DNA from: Pyxidicoccus trucidator
Lineage (GTDB): Bacteria > Myxococcota > Myxococcia > Myxococcales > Myxococcaceae
DNA length: 64,000 nt
Assembly: GCF_010894435.1 (NCBI RefSeq)
Contig: NZ_JAAIXZ010000004.1
Location: 544,300-608,299 of the forward strand
Direction: 5' to 3'
In this document: one piece after another, positions 59,423 to 64,000 of the stretch
Numbering within the stretch: the stretch's first letter is position 1
Layout of the letters: each line of letters starts with the position of its first letter
Position numbers and translations under genes: made by a program
The notes under the pieces: model-generated
What the model saw: only the letters and a program-made list of their open reading frames with translations
Told to the model about the DNA's origin: nothing
Databases searched by the model: none

Positions 59423-61342
59423 TCAGCCCCCGTACGGCGCGGCGAACTCCGCCCACCGGTTGTTGGGCTGCAGGCCCGTGCCGGGGTTCTCACTCCGGTT
59501 GGCGGCGGTGCGCAGCTCGCGTGCTGACGCGGCCAGGGTTTCGATGGAGCGCACCCGCGCGTTGATATCCGCGTCCTCCGCGCCCTCCAGCCGCGCAATC
59601 CACGTCCGCATGAAGCGGACCGCGTAGAGTACCTCCGTGCGGTCGAAGACTTCGCCCGTCTGCCGCAGGTCCTCCTCGACCAGGTAGATGAACATGCGGG
59701 CGAAGTTGGCGAACATCCGGTCGTGGACCGGACGCCTGCGGTCACCCGTGGGCGGCGGGCTGAAGTTGTCGCGCAGCTGCTTGAAGCTGAAGGTCCGCAC
59801 GCTGGCCAGCTTCCCCGTTCCGGCCCGGAAGCCGGGCGCCTCCATCCACCCCTGCGCCGCGGACTTCTCCACCGCCATCTTCGCGACGATGAAGGCGTGG
59901 TGGACGTCGTAGGAGGGCAGCAGCACCGACTCCAGGTAGTCCCCGATGAAGGTGGCGAAGCTGTCGCCCTCGTAGAGGAGCGCCGGGTCCCTCAGGAACG
60001 ACATCACGAACCACGTCTGCTGGAAGACCTGGCTCTGCTTGATTCGGGCCTCCGTGTACGACGGCGTGTCGTGGATGGTCTGGTCGATGATGGGCGGCAG
60101 CAGCGTGCACGGGTGGTTGGTGGTGTTGCAGGCCGTCTGCGCGGGGCGCGCCAGCGGTTGGATTCGCAGATGGTCGCCCGTCTCCCAGATGGGGTTGCGG
60201 GCGATGACCTTCGCCAGGTGGTCGGGGATGCGGGGCGTCCCGCCGCCCGCGCCCACGTCCGCGAGGAAGTCCGGGTAGCGGTGCGTGCCCTGCCGCAGCA
60301 TGTGCTGGAACACCTGGAGCGAGCGGTACTTCAGCCGCATCCACTCGCACGCCTGCGGGAAGTCCTCCAGCCGCGCACCGCCCAGGTCCGGATTGCACTC
60401 CGTCATGTCGTGCGCGGCGTCGTAGTAGCCCCACAGGTTCAAGTCGGTGGGGTTGGACAGGTAGGCATCCACCCGCTGGTACCACTCGGCGCGGGCGGCG
60501 GCGCGCGGGCTCGACGCCAGGTCCGGGAACCACTCGAAGACGGAGCGGTGCTCGTTGCCGTGGAAGCCGTCCTCGGCGAGGTGGTCGAAGGGCAGCCCCA
60601 TCCGGAGGTGCCGCAGGTCGATGGCGTGCAGCTCGTCATAGGCCTGGCGCGCCTTCGCCAGCGAGTCGATGCGCCCGGTGGCCCACAGCAGCCTCCGCTC
60701 GTTGACGAGGTGGTCCATGAAGGCCTCGTCCCGCTCGCTCTGCGCCGTCGAGTCATGGACGGGCAGGCCCGGAGTCCGCGTGGGGAAGGGCTCGTAGGCG
60801 GGCTGGAGCGGCCGGAAGCGCGCCGGGTGGAGCAGGCGGGTCATCCCATGCCGCTGGCGCAGCACGCGGACCAGTTCGACGATGGCGTTGGCCCGGTCCT
60901 CGTCCACGTGCGTGCGTGCCCGGCGGCGGAGGTCCGCGTCCGTGTATCCCACGCGCGCCAGCTCGATTCCGTCCGGGCTGTGGCAGCCGGCACACGCGCC
61001 CCGGGTGCCCTCGTGGCGCCAGGCCGTGAGCCCCGCCGAATAACGGGCCGCCAGCTGCTCCTCGGTCAGCGCGTTGGCCGGCACGTAGGGCGCGCCGCAC
61101 CGGGCGTCCGTACCGGGCGGCTCGGGGCAGAGCAGCGACTCCGGATACGCGACGGCTTCGGGCACCGGCTCCCCCGAGGGCGGCGGGGGCAGGGGGATTT
61201 CCGGCTCGTCCTGGGGTGGGGCCGCGGGAGGGCTGTCCTCGCTACAGGCCAGCAGGGACACCATCGTCCCCAGCGCGAGGAGCCACCTTGCTGCCTCGCT
61301 TCGGGAGGGACCGCGAGCGTGGCTGTCTTTGACGGAGCGCAT
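59423..61342 (-). CDS. Large exported lipoprotein with one c-type heme motif
   Basis: This 639-residue protein has a lipobox (SLLAC, residue 33) followed by a Pro-rich linker and a CAGCH heme motif (about residue 117), so it binds one c-type heme, with His or Met axial ligands not clear. The rest, with motifs such as HGNEHRSVFEWFPDLA, MRLKYRSLQVFQHML, HPCTLLPPIIDQTI and SYDVHHAFIVAKMAVEKSA, is conserved in myxobacteria but has no known function. The long helical body suggests a catalytic or protein-binding domain, possibly an exported oxidoreductase. It stands alone, not near the cytochrome operon. Confidence 0.75.
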   Translation of the reverse strand: MRSVKDSHARGPSRSEAARWLLALGTMVSLLACSEDSPPAAPPQDEPEIPLPPPPSGEPVPEAVAYPESLLCPEPPGTDARCGAPYVPANALTEEQLAARYSAGLTAWRHEGTRGACAGCHSPDGIELARVGYTDADLRRRARTHVDEDRANAIVELVRVLRQRHGMTRLLHPARFRPLQPAYEPFPTRTPGLPVHDSTAQSERDEAFMDHLVNERRLLWATGRIDSLAKARQAYDELHAIDLRHLRMGLPFDHLAEDGFHGNEHRSVFEWFPDLASSPRAAARAEWYQRVDAYLSNPTDLNLWGYYDAAHDMTECNPDLGGARLEDFPQACEWMRLKYRSLQVFQHMLRQGTHRYPDFLADVGAGGGTPRIPDHLAKVIARNPIWETGDHLRIQPLARPAQTACNTTNHPCTLLPPIIDQTIHDTPSYTEARIKQSQVFQQTWFVMSFLRDPALLYEGDSFATFIGDYLESVLLPSYDVHHAFIVAKMAVEKSAAQGWMEAPGFRAGTGKLASVRTFSFKQLRDNFSPPPTGDRRRPVHDRMFANFARMFIYLVEEDLRQTGEVFDRTEVLYAVRFMRTWIARLEGAEDADINARVRSIETLAASARELRTAANRSENPGTGLQPNNRWAEFAAPYGG

Positions 61343-61430
61343 GAGCCCATTTCACCACGCGCGGGGGGCCGCCGTCCGCTTTCGGGGGGACTGGCACCCC
61401 GGTCGGAGCCCCACGCTCAGGTGAGGCGCA

Positions 61431-62330
61431 CTACGCCGCCGGCGCCACGCCCGCCACGCGCCGCACCGCCGCGGCGATTTCCTCCGGCACCTCTTCCTGG
61501 AGGAAGTGCCCGGCCTGCGTCGCGGTGACGCGGGCGTGTGGCAGCGCCTCACTGTGCCGCTTCAGCGCGCGGCCCAGAATCGGGTCCTTCAGTCCCCAGA
61601 CCAGCTCCGCGGGCCCGCGGAAGGCGCGGAACCACGCATCGCCTTGCGCCAGCTCCGCCACGGTGGGGTGGTCCTCCCGGTTGGGCACCATGCGCGCCAG
61701 CGCCAGCGGCGCGGCCCGGTCCACCACGTTCCGCAGCGGCCAGGCATACGCCTTCGCCACCTCACCGGAGATGGAGCGCGCGTCTCCCTGCGTGCGGCCC
61801 AGCATCGGCACCGGGAAGTTGAAGAGGCGGAAGGCCACGTCGCTCACGCCCGGCAGGTGCGAGAAGCGATGGAAGGCCGTGGTCCGGAACGCGCGCGGCG
61901 TCAGCACCGACGTGTTCATCACCACCAGCCCCGTCACCCGCCCTCCCGAGCGCGCCGCCATCCATGCGCCAATCGGCCCGCCCCAGTCCTGGATGACGAG
62001 CACCACGTCGCGCAAGTCCAGCCGCTCCACCAGGTCCAGCACCGCCTGCCCGTGGTTGTGCAGCGAGTGCCCCGCCAGCGCGCGCGGCTTGTCGCTCAGC
62101 CCCAGGCCGATGAGGTCCGGGGCGACGAGCCGCAGGCCGCTGCCCTGCAGCCCCGCCATCACCTTGCGCCACAGGAAGGACCACGTCGGGTTGCCGTGCA
62201 GCAGCAGCACCGGCCGGCCCTCGCCATGGTCCAGGAAGTGCATTCTTCGAGGCTCGGAGCCGAAGCGCACCGGGGCGAAATGGGAGCGGAAGGGGAGCAG
62301 GCGCGCGAGGAAGTCGGGGAGTGCGCTCAT
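61431..62330 (-). CDS. Haloalkane dehalogenase-like alpha/beta hydrolase
   Basis: A 299-residue hydrolase with the haloalkane dehalogenase layout: LLLHGNPTWSFLWRKV (halide-stabilising Trp), PDLIGLGLSDKP, QDWGGPIG with nucleophile Asp 115, and a catalytic His in QAGHFLQEE near the end. Dehalogenases use an Asp nucleophile rather than Ser, which fits; but some members are esterases or have no known substrate. Start at MSALPD (62330); an in-frame GTG 21 bases upstream has a better SD and is possible. It is divergent from the MobA-like gene. Confidence 0.85.
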   Translation of the reverse strand: MSALPDFLARLLPFRSHFAPVRFGSEPRRMHFLDHGEGRPVLLLHGNPTWSFLWRKVMAGLQGSGLRLVAPDLIGLGLSDKPRALAGHSLHNHGQAVLDLVERLDLRDVVLVIQDWGGPIGAWMAARSGGRVTGLVVMNTSVLTPRAFRTTAFHRFSHLPGVSDVAFRLFNFPVPMLGRTQGDARSISGEVAKAYAWPLRNVVDRAAPLALARMVPNREDHPTVAELAQGDAWFRAFRGPAELVWGLKDPILGRALKRHSEALPHARVTATQAGHFLQEEVPEEIAAAVRRVAGVAPAA

Positions 62331-62515
62331 GATGGATGGTGGACGTATCACCGCACTGGAATCTCCTCCACCCAACACCCCTCCCGAGTGACTGGCGGCT
62401 GGCTGACGGGTCGCACCCGGGGGCGGGCTGCAATCCCTGAAGAAGTCCACAGCCTCTAACGGGTGGCCCCCGGGCCTGCTGGCATTCAATTCTTGGGGGA
62501 CGGAGGAGGCGTGGC

Positions 62516-63199
62516 ATGAAGGCAGTCGCAATCATCCTCGCTGCGGGAGAGGCCCGGCGGATGGCCCATCCCAAGGCGCTCATCGAGCACGAGGGAGGAA
62601 AGAGCTTCCTCCAATCACTGGCATCTACATTCGGAAAGGCGGGTTGCTCCGTCATAGGAGTCGTGGGGAAGGACTCGGAAGCCGTGCGTGAGCAGCATCC
62701 GGGCCTGGAGTTGGTGGAGGCGGAGCGGTGGCAGGAAGGGCCACTGGCCTCGGTGAAGGCGGGGCTCGACGCCGCGCTGGAGTCCGGGGCGGAGGTGGTG
62801 CTGCTTCAACCCGTGGACATGCCCGCGCTGCGCGCGTCCACCCTCAAGTCGCTCCTCAAGATGATGAGCGAGGGGGACGAGTTCCTGCGTCCGGAGTTCG
62901 AGGGGGCGCCTGGCTGGCCGCTGGTGCTCTCGAGGGGCGCGGCGGAGCGGCTGCGGGCCTCGGAGGGTCTGCTGCTGGAGCCCGCGCTGGCGGTCCTGAA
63001 GCTGCGGCGCGCTCCGGTGAAGGACCCTGGCGTGGTGGTGAACATCAACACGCCGGAGACGTACGAGCGGCTCTTCGGAATGGCGCCCCGGCTGGCGCCT
63101 CCGCCGAAGCGCCGTGGCAAGCGGACGACAGGTGGGGCCACGACGGTGGGGGAGCTGGGGGGCTCGGCGGCGCCCATGTCCGCCGCGTCTGACGAGTAG
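62516..63199 (+). CDS. MobA/MocA-like nucleotidyltransferase
   Basis: A 227-residue nucleotidyltransferase with the signature LAAGEARRM and KALIEHEG (NTP-binding), then QPVDMPALR (metal site). This family includes MobA (molybdopterin guanine dinucleotide) and MocA (cytidylyltransferase for molybdopterin cytosine dinucleotide), plus CTP/GTP sugar-transfer relatives; the exact substrate is uncertain. The about 40-residue C-terminal tail (APPPKRRGKRTTGG...) is low-complexity and likely disordered. Start by GGAGGAGG spacing. Confidence 0.82.
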   Translation: MKAVAIILAAGEARRMAHPKALIEHEGGKSFLQSLASTFGKAGCSVIGVVGKDSEAVREQHPGLELVEAERWQEGPLASVKAGLDAALESGAEVVLLQPVDMPALRASTLKSLLKMMSEGDEFLRPEFEGAPGWPLVLSRGAAERLRASEGLLLEPALAVLKLRRAPVKDPGVVVNINTPETYERLFGMAPRLAPPPKRRGKRTTGGATTVGELGGSAAPMSAASDE

Positions 63200-63298
63200 G
63201 TCCCCGAGGGCCGGAGCTCCCCTGTCAGGGTGGCTCCGGCCCGGAGTGTCTGTTGTCGACACGCGAGCTCCGCGCCAGGCTCCCTGGCGGGAGTCGGG

Positions 63299-64000
63299 TC
63301 AGAACGTCAGGCCCAGGCCGGCGTAGGGGCCGCCGAAACCCTCGGCATGCACCACGCCGTCCACGTGGCCGGCGTCGTTGAGGTACAGCCCGCGCCAGCC
63401 GCCGCGCATGTTGAAGGAGCCCACGTGCACGGCGAGGCCGGCCTGCATGTCCACCTGGCGGTGCGGGTAGGGCGTTGCATGCAGGCGCGCTTCCAGGTCC
63501 ACGGGGGAGCGGCCGATGCACGCCTCCACCGAGGCGCCGAAGCTGGGGCCCACGAAGATGATGTGCGGCGCGTGGGTGCTGACCACGCCCGCCTCCACGC
63601 GCATGCGGCCACGCTCGCCTGCCCACAGCGCCGCGGTGGCATGCGCGCTCAGCAGGGTGATTCGGTCGATGTCGTTCGAGCCGTCATCCGCCGGCAGCGA
63701 CAGGCCGGTGATGCGCGTGTCCACGCCCAGGCGCCGGCCCTCCATCGCCATGAAGAGGCCCATGGCCCCGCCGTTTCCGAGCAGGTCGCCCTGCACGCCC
63801 ATCCGCACCAGCAGGGGCACGGGCTCATGCCGCTCCCTCACCACCCTGCGGTTGAGGGGGGCCACGGTACGGGGCCGGGGCGCGGCGATGATGGCGCCGG
63901 CGACGATGACCTCCGTGAGCGGGCGGCGCACCGCCCGACGGCGACGGGGCGTGTCGTCGTCCTTCGAGGGCTCCTTGTCCACGGGCGTGGCCCGGTGCGT
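63299..64000 (-). CDS. Hypothetical, possibly outer-membrane, protein (5' end may be outside window)
   Basis: The visible 227-234 residues include a basic stretch (PRRRRAVRRPL), then a region with alternating beta strands (VRMGVQGDLLGNGGAMGLFMAMEGRRLGVDTR-type spacing, AHIIFVGP, VDLEARL) and end GLGLTF with a terminal Phe, the usual last residue of outer-membrane beta-barrels. Reading from GTG 63982 is possible, but the frame is open to the window edge, so the real start and a signal peptide may lie outside. No function recognised. Confidence 0.6.
   Translation of the reverse strand, partial: THRATPVDKEPSKDDDTPRRRRAVRRPLTEVIVAGAIIAAPRPRTVAPLNRRVVRERHEPVPLLVRMGVQGDLLGNGGAMGLFMAMEGRRLGVDTRITGLSLPADDGSNDIDRITLLSAHATAALWAGERGRMRVEAGVVSTHAPHIIFVGPSFGASVEACIGRSPVDLEARLHATPYPHRQVDMQAGLAVHVGSFNMRGGWRGLYLNDAGHVDGVVHAEGFGGPYAGLGLTF

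Noticed and set aside
59723..61528. A 601-codon plus-strand frame over the cytochrome lipoprotein.
   Set aside because: No domain and biased composition; the minus strand has a lipobox and CAGCH.
1..64000. tRNA, rRNA, riboswitch or CRISPR genes.
   Set aside because: I looked for T-loop and cloverleaf patterns, rRNA-like stretches and known riboswitch cores by eye and found none; a covariance search would be needed to be sure.

Overview
The window is high-GC DNA with the gene density and protein families of a myxobacterium (Myxococcota, most likely a Myxococcus/Corallococcus/Pyxidicoccus relative). Lineage markers are a MYXO-CTERM-type sorting tail (gene ending at 25817), a SitA-type TIGR02269/DUF2380 lipoprotein with its double-CxxCG partner (57938-59326), many lipoproteins with unusual heme or beta-propeller domains, and FadL/VolA-like and patatin-like lipid enzymes. 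I support 43 genes, two of them cut by the window edges (a GH3 glycosidase on the left, an unknown envelope-like protein on the right), plus one pseudogene. I saw no rRNA, tRNA, CRISPR array, transposase or integrase.

Layout. 1-31.6 kb is mostly ordinary: GH3, MsrA, M20 peptidase, an AraC regulator/hydrolase pair, a soluble sensor kinase, an ornithine-cyclodeaminase-like gene coupled to a UMF1-type transporter, GH15, small conserved proteins, an H1-like basic protein, a SprT-like protein with a mutated active site, a PhoX-like protein and an endonuclease V homologue. A four-gene operon (27151 down to 23199) encodes exported sensor/propeller/cytochrome proteins opposite a divergent LVIVD lipoprotein, followed by two cyclic-nucleotide-binding-domain proteins. 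32.0-43.5 kb is a Tc/Rhs-type toxin locus: a 1705-residue PA14 lipoprotein, a 1918-residue secreted SpvB/TcB-Rhs protein with a C-terminal cysteine-peptidase-like tip, and an overlapping putative immunity gene. 43.6-51.6 kb holds a FadL/VolA-like lipid scavenging operon, an OmpA-domain protein and a patatin-like phospholipase. 52.0-59.4 kb is a conflict island: a decayed glutathionyl-hydroquinone-reductase gene, a 1683-residue SIR2-CHAT-STAND-TPR protein with nine almost identical TPR units, and a SitA/SitI toxin-immunity pair. 59.4-64 kb has a cytochrome-type lipoprotein, a haloalkane-dehalogenase-like hydrolase, a MobA-like nucleotidyltransferase and the partial right-edge gene.

The most interesting structural observation is that three accessory cargoes (AraC/hydrolase at 6.4-8.4 kb; Tc/Rhs toxin at 31.6-43.6 kb; SIR2-CHAT/Sit at 52.0-59.4 kb) each sit between two convergent host genes and are each bracketed by a short direct repeat (21, about 45 and 33 bp). 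Each repeat contains the 3' end or terminator of the left-hand gene. This suggests a common way of loading cargo at gene 3' ends without a visible recombinase. The most interesting single protein is the SIR2-CHAT-STAND-TPR fusion, which joins an NAD-consuming-type and a protease-type effector to one NLR-like switch.
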